Origin: Sphingomonas sanxanigenens DSM 19645 = NX02
GTDB lineage: Bacteria > Pseudomonadota > Alphaproteobacteria > Sphingomonadales > Sphingomonadaceae
Assembly (NCBI RefSeq): GCF_000512205.2
Contig: NZ_CP006644.1
Location: forward strand, 620,001-684,000
Reading direction: 5' to 3'
Length of the DNA stretch: 64,000 nucleotides
Each line of letters begins with the position of its first letter. Positions within the stretch are counted from its first letter, which is position 1. Position numbers and translations under genes: made by a program. Under the pieces are notes generated by a model. That model was given only the letters and a program-made list of their open reading frames with translations, did not search any database and was not told the DNA's origin. Below are positions 32,041 to 40,732 of the stretch, in pieces.

Positions 32041-32619
32041 TCAGATCGGTTCGGGGATCAACTGCGCGCCGGGATATCGCACGCCCGGATCGAAGATCAC
32101 CGGCAGGCGCCCCGTGGGCGACGGGCTCCCCGGCGAAACGTCCTGGATCAGGTCGATATTATAGTCGACCAAGTCATGATACTGGGTGGTGCCGATGGGC
32201 GGCTTCACCTTCACCGCGAAGCGCGCATAGACGCAATCCGGGATGGGCGTCACGCTGCCCTGGCCCGCCGCGTCGTAATGCATGATGCCGCCATAGCGCA
32301 GCGCCGGAAACTTCTTCAGGTCGAATGCCGGCACCGTGTCGCTGAAGCGCATGTTCACCAGTTCGTGGAAGCCGATATAGACCCAGCTGTCGCCGTTCAG
32401 CACGATATCCAGCGGCTCTTCGCCCAGCGTGGGTTTCGCCGTCGCCGGCCTGGTGAGCATGAAGGCGTGCGCGTCCGCCTCTGCCGCGAAGATCTGCCCG
32501 GTGAAATATTCGAAGGCGAGGCTGACCGGGGTCGAAGCCGCGCCGATCGTCAGGCAGATATGGTCGGGCGTCGCGCTGAACCCGGTGGGCAGCGCGGCGG
32601 AAATGGGAATGTCGGTCAT
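32041..32619 (-). CDS. Unknown protein in the TIR operon
   Basis: A 192-residue protein with no signal or membrane segment. It looks beta-rich (HICLTIGAASTPVSLAFEYF, then LDIVLNGDSWVYIGFHELVN, then CVYARFAVKVKPP). Its ATG overlaps the stop of the TIR gene by four bases, so the two are coupled; the next gene follows after 63 bases. I do not recognise the family. Its fixed place between a TIR protein and a SLOG-like protein suggests a partner in sensing or signalling. Confidence 0.6.
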   Translation of the reverse strand: MTDIPISAALPTGFSATPDHICLTIGAASTPVSLAFEYFTGQIFAAEADAHAFMLTRPATAKPTLGEEPLDIVLNGDSWVYIGFHELVNMRFSDTVPAFDLKKFPALRYGGIMHYDAAGQGSVTPIPDCVYARFAVKVKPPIGTTQYHDLVDYNIDLIQDVSPGSPSPTGRLPVIFDPGVRYPGAQLIPEPI

Positions 32620-34202
32620 TCAATTGTCCCCTTGGTCGTCAAATCCGATAGCAGGCGTTCGACATGCTTGCCGCGATTGGCCCAGATCGCGTTGGCGGGA
32701 TCGAACGCGCGCATCTCGGTGATGACCGTGCGCGCGCGGAGCAGCCGCGCCCGCGCCTCGGCCGCGCGACCCGTCTGCGCCTCTATCCTGGCGACGCTGA
32801 ATGCCGTCACGACCGCAATCTCGCGCAGGTCCATGTTGCGCGGGTCGTCGGCGAGCAAGCGGTCGGTGATCTGCGCCTGCGCGAGATAGTGCGCCTCGGC
32901 TTCCTTCGGATCGCCCGCCATCAGCAGCGCGCCCGCCAGCCACGCGTGATAATTGCCCACCTGCACCATCACCGGGTCGACCTTGTCGGCCGGGGTGCGG
33001 CGCGCGGCATCCTGCATCAGTTCGAGCGCGCTGCGGCAGATGGCGACGCGCGCCTGCGCCGCGGCCTTCTTGTCCTCATGGCTCAACGTGCACAGATTGC
33101 CGTCCGCATAGGCGGCCTCCTGCCGATAGGTCGGGTTCGCGGGATCGATCGCGACGAGCCGCTGCGCGAGCCGGCGATAGGCCTCGAAATAGGCGCGCGC
33201 GGTTCGCAGGTCACTACGCTGGAGCGCTGCGAAGCCCAGCCAGAATTCGCTCTGGGCGTGGCCGAAGATGCGGTCCCTGTCGTCGGGCGCGCGCGCCAGC
33301 AGCGCCGCGGTGGCGCGGTGCGCCTCGCGCCATTTGGGCACCGCGCGGTCGAGATGCCCCGCCCGGTCCTCGTCGGCGCCCATCAGGTGGAGCAGCCGCG
33401 CGCGCCGCTCGATCGAATCGACGGGCAGCGCATCCAGATCCTGCGCGGCATAATAGGCATGCGCGCGATCGTTGACGGTGCCGAGCACGTCGAGCCGGCC
33501 GACGCCTTCCAGCTTGCCGCGCAGATCGGTCAGCATGAATTCCACCAGGCCCTCCGCGCGGTCGCGCTCCGCACTGGCCTGACGCTTCGCGTCAAACGCC
33601 ACCACCGCGACCGCCGCGAAAATAAGCATGCCGAGCAGCGCAAGCAGCGTGACGGCTATCACGCGGCGCAGCCGGCGCTGCGCATCGCGCCGCACCAGCG
33701 CATCCAGCGGCACCCCGGCAATGCCGGCGACGAGCTTGAGCAGCCCGTAGCGCGCGCCGTCGCCGGCCGGGTTGAAATCCGCCGCGATCGGCTCGCCATC
33801 GCCGAACAGGTCGGCCAGGCAGGATGGATCGGCGCCCGGCACCAGCGCCGCCAGGATCGGGCGGCCGGGGGCGACCTCCTGGAACATCTCGATCTCGCGC
33901 CGCACCCAGCGTGACTGCGCCGCGGCGGGGGAGCACAGGATGATCAGGCTGGCGGCCTGGGTGAGCGCGCGGCCGACCTCTTCGCTGAGGTCGGCCGCGG
34001 CGGGAAGCTCTTCGCGGTCGCGAAAGATCGGCGCCAGCGTGGGCGGCAGCGGGCCGAGCGCGGTGGGCCGGCCGACGATCGCCCTGGGAATGCGCCAGGT
34101 TTCCAGCCGCCGGTGGAGCCGCGCGGCAAATCGCGCATCCCTATGGCTGTAGCTGAGAAACGCGCGATAGCGCGTGCCGATCACGGCCCGAGATGCGTCC
34201 AT
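32616..34202 (-). CDS. Membrane-anchored TIR-TPR protein
   Basis: A 528-residue protein from MDASRAVIGTR. The TIR domain covers about 12-130: box 1 FLSYSHRD, box 2 FRDREELPAAADLS, and SRWVRREIEMF, whose Glu103 sits where WCxxE places the catalytic Glu of NAD-cleaving TIRs. One membrane span follows (about 181-203, VIAVTLLALLGMLIFAAVAVV), then TPR-like helices to the end. TIR therefore lies on the opposite side of the membrane from the TPR part. Such proteins can be NADase effectors or scaffolds; activity is not shown here. An ATG at 34232 is an alternative start. Confidence 0.8.
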   Translation of the reverse strand: MDASRAVIGTRYRAFLSYSHRDARFAARLHRRLETWRIPRAIVGRPTALGPLPPTLAPIFRDREELPAAADLSEEVGRALTQAASLIILCSPAAAQSRWVRREIEMFQEVAPGRPILAALVPGADPSCLADLFGDGEPIAADFNPAGDGARYGLLKLVAGIAGVPLDALVRRDAQRRLRRVIAVTLLALLGMLIFAAVAVVAFDAKRQASAERDRAEGLVEFMLTDLRGKLEGVGRLDVLGTVNDRAHAYYAAQDLDALPVDSIERRARLLHLMGADEDRAGHLDRAVPKWREAHRATAALLARAPDDRDRIFGHAQSEFWLGFAALQRSDLRTARAYFEAYRRLAQRLVAIDPANPTYRQEAAYADGNLCTLSHEDKKAAAQARVAICRSALELMQDAARRTPADKVDPVMVQVGNYHAWLAGALLMAGDPKEAEAHYLAQAQITDRLLADDPRNMDLREIAVVTAFSVARIEAQTGRAAEARARLLRARTVITEMRAFDPANAIWANRGKHVERLLSDLTTKGTIE

Positions 34203-34281
34203 TTCTGCCACCCCCCCGAGCGCGTTCTGCAATGCGGTGGCACGCTCTCAGGAATCGTACCGCGATGCAATGGATATGCGT

Positions 34282-34303
34282 GCGCGTGACGGCCGTCACG
34301 CGC
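34282..34303. promoter_or_regulatory. Perfect 22-bp palindrome, Crp-type operator candidate
   Basis: The core GTGACGGCCGTCAC extends with GCGC on both sides to a perfect 22-base palindrome. It fits GTGA-N6-TCAC. It lies 79 bases from the TIR start on one side and 80 bases from the start of the divergent small gene on the other. A related site occurs at 40013-40034. Confidence 0.65.
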
Positions 34304-34383
34304 AAAGCCGGCTGCGAATCGCCAGATGGTCTGCACCGCATCGGGGCGAAAGGCCGTGCCCGACCGGGGAGATGGGGAGAATC

Positions 34384-34653
34384 ATGATACCGTCCGACTT
34401 GACGCGCGAGGAAGAAGCCGGGTTGCGATCGGTGCTGCAATCGCTGGGTTTGCGCACCGATGGCGACATCGAGACCGTGGTTGCGGCGGCGCTGCCCGAA
34501 TTGTTCGGACGATATTGGCCGATCGCGCGACGGATACTGGAAGCGATCATCGGCATCCCGATGATTCCGCAAGGCGTGCAGGACTGGCTGACCGGCTTGA
34601 CGCGCTTTCTCGACATGATGTCGAAGCTGATCCGCCGCGGACCGACGCATTGA
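34384..34653 (+). CDS. Small protein divergent from the TIR operon
   Basis: An 89-residue protein (MIPSDLTREEEAGLRSVLQ). It has a helical acidic first half and a moderately hydrophobic segment (YWPIARRILEAIIGIPMIP) that could be amphipathic or a weak membrane helix, then a basic end. GGGGAGA lies ahead of the ATG. The palindrome at 34282 sits equally far from it and from the TIR gene, so it may be a co-regulated small partner of the cassette. No family is recognised. Confidence 0.5.
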   Translation: MIPSDLTREEEAGLRSVLQSLGLRTDGDIETVVAAALPELFGRYWPIARRILEAIIGIPMIPQGVQDWLTGLTRFLDMMSKLIRRGPTH

Positions 34654-35093
34654 ACGCATAAACCGTCGGCCCTTGTCCGTGGGGACGGGACGGGGCCGTG
34701 GTTTTCGTGGGGGGGGCGTGCACGGCAGCGTGCGATCGCCGGGGTCCGGAGCCCCGGGGGAGCGCCGCGCCGTGCCGCCTCTTCACCCCGTTTCGGGGTG
34801 TGCCCGGAGCGCCCGTGGCGTTGCGGTACGTGAGACCAGACCGTACCGAAACGCCGCGTGCCAATGGGAGGGTGGGTAAGGGGATCTCGGTTTCCCCTCT
34901 CCGGCGAGCAGACGCCGGGGAGGGGAAATTGCGTCGTTCCGATGGTTGTTTTCGCCGCGGTGTCGCACCGGATTTGCGGCGATGGCCACCAGACCATCGG
35001 TCATCCCGGCTCGAGACCGGGATGACCTGGAATGGGGCATGTCCGACGTCAGGCCCGCGGAGACGCGATGACGACCCTGACGCGATGACGATC
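34654..35093. other. 440-bp intergenic stretch with a hairpin repeat
   Basis: I see no credible gene. At 34891-34928 a stem-loop of the same family as 1994-2028 occurs (TTTCCCCTCTCCGGCG facing CGCCGGGGAGGGGAAA, one mismatch). A short ATCCCGG-x-CCGGGAT inverted repeat lies near 35002-35024. Confidence 0.5.
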
Positions 35094-35774
35094 CTACAGC
35101 GTGACCTTGCGCGGTTCGCTGGTTTCCGCGGCGTCGGGGCCGCGCACCTTGGCGGCGGTCATCAGCGCAGGTGCGCTCTTGAGGACGCCGCCGAGGCCAT
35201 TCACCTGCAGGCCAAGCAGCGACCCCGCGGTCTTGAGCGAGCCGACGCGCGAGATCGTCTCCGGATTGGCGCTGGCGCTGCCGACCATGCCGCGGGCCTG
35301 GCCGGCAAGCTTCACGTCGCGCGCGAGGCCGATCAGGAGGTTGCCGACCGCCACCGAGATCAGATCCTTCTGCTTCTTGTCCGACGCCTGGTAGGCCGCC
35401 GAAACGTCCGCCGACAGATCCTTGCGTTCGTTGAGGACGGCCATGTCCTTCTTGAACTCGGCGGTGTGCGCGTTGAGTTCGCCGATCGACTGCGCGTTCT
35501 GCAGCGCGTCGATCTGCGCCTTGCGGCTCACCATCTGGGTGCGGTCGGTCACCGCCTGCGCGAGCAGCGCGGCGGAGATCATGACGTTCTTGGTGGAGAG
35601 CGTGGCGTTCTGCAGGAAGCCGTCCGGATCGGCGGCGGCGCTGCTGCCGGAGCCGCCGATGCCCAGCTTTTCCTTGGCGGCGCCCAGCGGGTTGAAGCCG
35701 CCGAACTGCGCGAAGCCCTGCGCGGGCAGCGAGAGCGCCAGGGTGGCGGCAAGCATCAATATGGTTTTCTTCAC
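35094..35774 (-). CDS. Exported protein of unknown function (last gene of a four-gene operon)
   Basis: A 226-residue protein with a GTG start (chosen for its signal peptide KKTILMLAATLALSLPAQGFAQ and a GAAGGGG upstream). The mature part begins with a Gly-rich stretch and then is mainly helical (NATLSTKNVMISAALLAQAV, LNERKDLSADVSAAYQ). It follows the 671-residue exported protein by 25 bases. I do not recognise the family. It is probably periplasmic and may work with the three upstream proteins. Confidence 0.6.
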   Translation of the reverse strand: MKKTILMLAATLALSLPAQGFAQFGGFNPLGAAKEKLGIGGSGSSAAADPDGFLQNATLSTKNVMISAALLAQAVTDRTQMVSRKAQIDALQNAQSIGELNAHTAEFKKDMAVLNERKDLSADVSAAYQASDKKQKDLISVAVGNLLIGLARDVKLAGQARGMVGSASANPETISRVGSLKTAGSLLGLQVNGLGGVLKSAPALMTAAKVRGPDAAETSEPRKVTL

Positions 35775-35799
35775 GAAAATACCCCTTCGTTGCAGATGA

Positions 35800-37815
35800 T
35801 CAGTTGACGGGCTTGAGGGCGGCGGCGGCGCTGATCGCAAGCGGCAGCGCGTTGGCCATGAGATCCTGTTCGAGCATTGCGGAGCGGCTGGGCGCGGGCG
35901 TGCCCGCCGGCACCTCGGTGGGCGAGAGCATCGCCTCCAGCCCTTGCCCCGCGACCTTGGTGGCGCCGCGCATCAGCGTGTAGCCCACGGTCATGCCATA
36001 TTGCGCGCCGCCCTTGCCGCGGCCGGGATCGAAGGCGATCACCGGGCGGAAGCATTGATCGGTGGTGACCGGCTGCGCCGGCGCGAAGCTGTCCCACCCC
36101 GCGAAATCGGTGCGGTAGCGCGCGAGCAGCCCGGGCAGGCCGGCGATCCGTACCGGCGCGGCGAACTGGCCCGCGAACGCGCTTTCGGCGGCGATCGACC
36201 ACCAGCCCGCCGCCACCGATCCGCGATCGTCGACGGGGGCGGCGCACTGCACCAGCGCGCGGCGCGCGAGCAGCGGCTTGCCCGCCTGGTCGATCGCCAC
36301 GACATCCTTCGCGCGCAGCGAGATCTTCGCGGCATCGGCGTTGACCGCGATCAGCCCGCCCTCCGCCAGCTCAACGGTGCGGACGAGGCCGACCGGCGCG
36401 AACACCGGCCCCTCGATGCCGGGCTTGCGCCCCTCGTTGCGCAGCACGACGAGCTGTGCGCCGAGCGGCAGCGCGCCGCCCTTGTCGGCGATGAGGATGC
36501 GGTCGGCGCCGGCCGTGGCGATCGGCAGCTGCAGCGGCTGCGGCTTGAACCTCGCCAGCTTGGCGGCGGCATCGATCAGCGCGTTGCGCACCACCGTGTC
36601 ACGGCGCTGGTCGGGCGAGAAGCGGGTGTCGCCGGAAATCTGGTCGGTGATCAGCCCGGTGCCATGCGCCGAATAGACGACGCGGCCCGAGCGATCGACG
36701 AGATCGACGAACGCATCCGCCTGGTGCCGCTCGATGGTGACGCCGGGGATGTTGCTGGCGAACACCGCGGAAGGCAGCGGCACCACCGAGACGCGCGCGA
36801 CATAATCGGGCAGCGCGCGCTGGCGGCCGGCCTCGGCACCCGCTTCGCCCACCGCCGCCGCGCGCAGCCGCGCAAAGCCGGGGGCGACGGGCATCGGCGC
36901 GAAGCCGCCGCCGGCGCCCAGCGCATCCTGCAGGATCTCGGTGAGGTAGAGGCGGCCATAGCCGCGCGGCATCCGATCGACCGCGACCAGCACCGAAGGC
37001 TTGGCGAGCAGCGCCACCGGCGTCACCGCGGTGCGCGTCAGCACCTGGCCTTCCCGATAGTCGCCGAGCAGCGGGCGGACGATCGCATAGCCGGCGCCGG
37101 CATAGGCGACCTCGCCCTCGGCGACATCGCTGCCCACCGACGCACCGGCGCGGATGCCCTGCGCACGGCCGCGATCGATCACATAGCCGGCATCGACCTT
37201 GCCGACGATCTTCGCCGACTGCGCATAGGGTTTCCACGCCGCCGCCGCCTCGGTGACCAGCGCCTGCATCGTCGCATCGAGATGCGCCGGCAGCTCGGCG
37301 CGAAGCCGCTGTTCGACCTGCGCGGTGGGATAGACGCCCTGGCCGACCGCGGAACGCGAGCGGGTGAACACCACCTCGCCGGTATCGGCATTGGCGATGT
37401 CGAGCGTCAGCGTGACCGGCAGGAAGCCGTCGCTGCCCGCCGCCTTGTCGACCCGCCACATCGTCGCGCGGGTAAGGCGCAGCGAGGCGATCAGGGTCGC
37501 CTTCAGGCGGGCGTTGGGGGTGGTGCCCGCCGGCAGCGACTGCGCGAACTTCGCCTCAGCGCCGGGGAAGCGCGCGAGCATCGCCTGCTGGAACCGCTCG
37601 GCAAGCGGCGCCTGCGCCGCCGCCACCGTCGCACAGAATTCGGGCGCGATCATCGCGGCCTCGAGCCCGGCCTCGGTGCCGCAGCTCTGCGCATCGAAGC
37701 CATAGACGCCGCGCACCGCCCACACATGCGGCGCCGAAACCTGCGCCGCGGCGGGGGAGGCGGCGGCAGCGGCCGTCACCGCCGCCGCCGTCGCCAGCAG
37801 AAGGCCGCCGCGCAT
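35800..37815 (-). CDS. Large exported protein with FlgT-like segment
   Basis: A 671-residue protein with a signal peptide (MRGGLLLATAAAVTAAAAASPAAA). The segment AKIVGKVDAGYVIDRGRAQGIRAGASV (about 205-232) resembles the C-terminal FlgT/SH3-like motif seen in assembly factors; another such G-x-x-L-G unit appears as GALPLGAQLVVL. The rest is unassigned and looks beta-rich. Its ATG overlaps the upstream stop (TGATG). It is likely periplasmic or outer-membrane-associated. Confidence 0.6.
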   Translation of the reverse strand: MRGGLLLATAAAVTAAAAASPAAAQVSAPHVWAVRGVYGFDAQSCGTEAGLEAAMIAPEFCATVAAAQAPLAERFQQAMLARFPGAEAKFAQSLPAGTTPNARLKATLIASLRLTRATMWRVDKAAGSDGFLPVTLTLDIANADTGEVVFTRSRSAVGQGVYPTAQVEQRLRAELPAHLDATMQALVTEAAAAWKPYAQSAKIVGKVDAGYVIDRGRAQGIRAGASVGSDVAEGEVAYAGAGYAIVRPLLGDYREGQVLTRTAVTPVALLAKPSVLVAVDRMPRGYGRLYLTEILQDALGAGGGFAPMPVAPGFARLRAAAVGEAGAEAGRQRALPDYVARVSVVPLPSAVFASNIPGVTIERHQADAFVDLVDRSGRVVYSAHGTGLITDQISGDTRFSPDQRRDTVVRNALIDAAAKLARFKPQPLQLPIATAGADRILIADKGGALPLGAQLVVLRNEGRKPGIEGPVFAPVGLVRTVELAEGGLIAVNADAAKISLRAKDVVAIDQAGKPLLARRALVQCAAPVDDRGSVAAGWWSIAAESAFAGQFAAPVRIAGLPGLLARYRTDFAGWDSFAPAQPVTTDQCFRPVIAFDPGRGKGGAQYGMTVGYTLMRGATKVAGQGLEAMLSPTEVPAGTPAPSRSAMLEQDLMANALPLAISAAAALKPVN

Positions 37816-39320
37816 CAGCGTGCCGAGCCGCAGCCGGAGAGGCAGAGCAGCACGCTGCGGCCGTTGGCGGTCGACTGCATGTTGGCGAAGCCGGGGCGCC
37901 CGCGCAGCTTCTGGTAGAGCGCGAGCTGCAGCGGCACCGATCCGGCGTAGCGCACGGTGAAGCGCATCTCGTTGCCCGCCTGCGAGACGAAGTTCTGGCT
38001 CTCCACGCCCTGCGTCGCCTGCAGCGCATCGAGGATGTCCGCCTGCATCGCCATGTCGAGCCGATCGGAGCGCAGGGTCAGCGCATAGTCGTTGAGCTGC
38101 TGGGTGTTCTGGCCGCGCGCCGCCTCCACATTGGCGATGCGGCGCCAGTAGTTCTGGATGCGCGGGCCTATCGAGGTGGCCGCGGCCAGCGCCAGCCGCT
38201 TGGCGACGACGCCCTCGCACAGTTCCGGCGTGGTCGCGCGTGCCTCTGCATTCACCGTGTCGCTGCCGATGTCGCGGCCGTCGGCGGTGGCGGAGGCGCT
38301 GGCGTCGAGCGTGCCGGTGCACACCGCCTCGCCCGTCGCCGGATCGCGGCCGGCATGGGTGATGTTCATCGTGCCGCCCATGAAGAAGGGGGCGTTGCGG
38401 CTCTGCAGGCTGTCGAGGAAGCCCTGGTAGCGGGCGTCGCGCTTGAGCATGTCGTAGCGCGGCGGCTGGCCGTCGAAATAGCCCGAGAGCGCCGCCCAGG
38501 AATCCGCGAAGGCGACGCCATAGTCGCTCAGCGACCCGCGCAGCGCCGCCATGCCGGTGTCCGCGGCGGAGCCCTGCGGCGGGCGCTGCCAGATGGTGTG
38601 GCGGCGATAGCGGACGCGATCATATTCGGACGCGCGCACGTCGCTCTTGCTCGCGCTGGCCTGGGACGTGCGCGCGGCGGCGGAGGCGCTGTTGGCATAG
38701 CCGCCCGCTTCGCGGCCCGAATAGCCCGGGCCGTCCTCCGCCGCGCCATAGCCGCCCGCGCTGCGCACGCTGACGCCGCTCGCCGACTTGCTCTGCGAGA
38801 CCTGCGCGGATTGCGCGCTGATCGCGGCGCCCGAATCGCGCTGATAGTCGACCGTCTCCTCGACCGGGCGGGAATCGTCGCGCGCGGTGCCGGTGTTCTG
38901 GTCGAGCATCACGAAGATCAGGTAATTGTCGTTCATCGCGCGCTGCGACGAACTGTCGATGCCCTTGTTGGAGAGCAGCCCGCGGAACCAGGCGCCGTCG
39001 ATATCGGCGGTGAAGCGCACGAAGAAGTCGTTGCCCTCGCGGCCGCTCTCGCGATCGGTGATCATCTCGGGGCGGATCTGCGCGGCGAGATCGTCGATCG
39101 TCGCCTGCGGCACCTCGGCCACGCGCGGCGCGCCGATCGTCGCCTCCAGCATCTGGACCACCACCGCGCGGCGCGCCTCGCGCTCGGCGCGGACGCGGAT
39201 GGTTTCGACATCCTTCGACTTGCCGACCGGCACGGTGCCGGTGCCGCTGACGACCTCGGCGGAAAGCGGCGCTGCGGCGAGCAGCAGCGGAATCAACGAC
39301 GCACGAGCGAGCTTGGTCAT
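37815..39320 (-). CDS. Exported protein with FlgT/LPP20-like N-domain
   Basis: A 501-residue protein from MTKLARASLIP with a signal peptide ending near PLSA. The N-domain (GKSKDVETIRVRAEREARRAV, then FFVRFTADIDG) resembles the N-terminal domain of FlgT/LPP20-type proteins, which assist surface-structure assembly. Residues about 160-260 are a Ser/Ala/Gly-rich linker. The C-terminal third ends with RFTVRYAGSVPLQLALYQKLRG and a Cys pair (LCLSGC). AGGAC lies upstream of the ATG. No flagellar genes are present, so the role is probably another envelope system. Confidence 0.6.
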   Translation of the reverse strand: MTKLARASLIPLLLAAAPLSAEVVSGTGTVPVGKSKDVETIRVRAEREARRAVVVQMLEATIGAPRVAEVPQATIDDLAAQIRPEMITDRESGREGNDFFVRFTADIDGAWFRGLLSNKGIDSSSQRAMNDNYLIFVMLDQNTGTARDDSRPVEETVDYQRDSGAAISAQSAQVSQSKSASGVSVRSAGGYGAAEDGPGYSGREAGGYANSASAAARTSQASASKSDVRASEYDRVRYRRHTIWQRPPQGSAADTGMAALRGSLSDYGVAFADSWAALSGYFDGQPPRYDMLKRDARYQGFLDSLQSRNAPFFMGGTMNITHAGRDPATGEAVCTGTLDASASATADGRDIGSDTVNAEARATTPELCEGVVAKRLALAAATSIGPRIQNYWRRIANVEAARGQNTQQLNDYALTLRSDRLDMAMQADILDALQATQGVESQNFVSQAGNEMRFTVRYAGSVPLQLALYQKLRGRPGFANMQSTANGRSVLLCLSGCGSAR

Positions 39321-39384
39321 TTCGATATGTCCTGTGAAGGAAGGGGTGAGGACGGCCGGACGGCCGCCCGGGATCAGAACGGGA

Positions 39385-39978
39385 TCAGAAGTCGCTGCCG
39401 AGATCGACGTCGCCGGCGCGGACGACATCGTCGCCGATCTCGACGTCGCCGGCGCGCATCGGCTTGAGCGGCTTGAGCGGTTCGAGCGGGGCGATGCCGC
39501 CGTCGCCGGCGGGTGAAGCGGCGCGGCGGCCCCCGCCCGCCGCGCGGGCGGTGGGCGCCGCGGTGGCGGCGACCTCGGGCGTGTCGGACACGGGCCGGTT
39601 GAGTCTCTGCGGAGCGGCGCGCCCGGCGATCGCGGTGAAGCGCACGGTGCGGCGGATCTCGTCGAACGCGGGATCGCGGAAGGTGGCGACGGTGCCCGGC
39701 AGCCCGGCGGCGATCGCCTTCTCCAGCGCGGTCACCGCGCGGTTCTCGTTGCCCAGCAGCGCCTCGGCGCGCGCCAGCTCGAACAGCACCTCGGGATCGT
39801 CGTCATGACGGATCGCCAGGGCCCGTGCCTGCTCCACCGCCACGCCATAATCATGCGCGACGATCGCCGAACGCACCTCCGCCAGCGCGGCCTTGGTATC
39901 GCCGGGCAGAAAGCTGCTCACCATCCCGCAGCCGGCCAGCAGCAGCGCCGAACACGGCGCGAGCCATCGCATACTCAT
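39385..39978 (-). CDS. TPR-like lipoprotein, first gene of the exported-protein operon
   Basis: A 197-residue lipoprotein with lipobox LLAGC. Residues 25-95 form two or three TPR-like helix pairs (DYGVAVEQARALAIRHDDDPEVLFELARAEALL). The rest is low-complexity, Ala/Pro/Gly-rich, and ends in an acidic repeat (DVEIGDDVVRAGDVDLGSDF). It is probably anchored to the outer membrane from the periplasmic side as a scaffold. A palindrome 34 bases upstream of the ATG (40013-40034) may control the operon. Confidence 0.65.
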   Translation of the reverse strand: MSMRWLAPCSALLLAGCGMVSSFLPGDTKAALAEVRSAIVAHDYGVAVEQARALAIRHDDDPEVLFELARAEALLGNENRAVTALEKAIAAGLPGTVATFRDPAFDEIRRTVRFTAIAGRAAPQRLNRPVSDTPEVAATAAPTARAAGGGRRAASPAGDGGIAPLEPLKPLKPMRAGDVEIGDDVVRAGDVDLGSDF

Positions 39979-40012
39979 CGAACCCCCTTGGGCGCTTAAT
40001 CCTGCTCGGACG

Positions 40013-40034
40013 GCGGGTTACAACCGTAACGCGC
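40013..40034. promoter_or_regulatory. Inverted repeat related to the TIR-operon palindrome
   Basis: The core GTTACAACCGTAAC lies in a 22-base frame that agrees with the site at 34282-34303 at 17 of 22 positions. It is imperfect at the outer and central bases. It sits just upstream of the lipoprotein gene at 39385-39978. Shared control of the two operons by one dimeric regulator is possible. Confidence 0.5.
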
Positions 40035-40479
40035 CCGAGTCTGTGCAAAATATCACTTCATGTTGAGCGGGTTGCGGGTGGCGGCAGGGGGAGGGATGGG
40101 GGCGCCGGTTTCCGTCGTTCCGGGTATGGGGCGGGGTGATCGCAGGCGTCGCGACGCCGCACCTGTCGGGAGGGGGCGAGCGGCGGATCAAGCGCGCGCC
40201 GCCGAACGCAGGTTTCGGCAAACTGCCGCCGGTGCAACGACGATGGCGCACTCATCGCGCATGGCCCGGATCGTTCCTGCGACAACCGGTTCGCGTGGAG
40301 ACCTGCATCCGTTCATTGCGATCGGCAGATCGCTTGCCGCGCCGCGCGCGGCGGTTCTGCGCGCCGTGCCCGCAGATGGTGTCGCCAAGGTCCGCGTCGC
40401 CGGGCAGCGCCGATCCTGCCTGGCGACGCGACCATCTGTGCGCGGCTGGACATGGGCCGGGAAGAGGCGGCCGCCGTGC

Positions 40480-40581
40480 ATTACGGGGACACAATATAAA
40501 ATTCTGATCAGAAGCCGGTGCAGGCTCCGATCGCGCCTATTTCGCATTGTGTCCCCGAAATATCTTGTGTCCCCGAAATAT
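40480..40581. repeat. REPIN-like element of the TGTCCCCGAAA family
   Basis: An 82-base unit begins ATTACGGGGACACAATAT and ends ATTGTGTCCCCGAAAT, with a core containing CAGAAGCCGGTGCAGGCTC. An extra half unit (CTTGTGTCCCCGAAATAT) follows. A sister copy of equal length lies at 41642-41723. The two flank the gene at 40733-41542. The rest of 39979-40732 shows no gene. Confidence 0.8.
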
Positions 40582-40732
40582 CCCGACGCTGGAGAGGCGC
40601 CGTATGTTGACCGATATGGTTAGTGGGGGCAATCTCGCGCCCGTGGGGCTGATATCGCCGCTTTGCATAATGGTCACTTAAATCTGTTATTTCATAGTAC
40701 TGCATTGCGGTGGAAAAGATGAGGGGGATTAA

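Noticed and set aside
30328-32889. An 853-codon open frame on the plus strand across the TIR operon
   Set aside because: It lies antisense to two well-supported genes. Its composition (Arg/Ala/Gly-rich, no motif) is what the GC-rich third-position pattern produces on the opposite strand.
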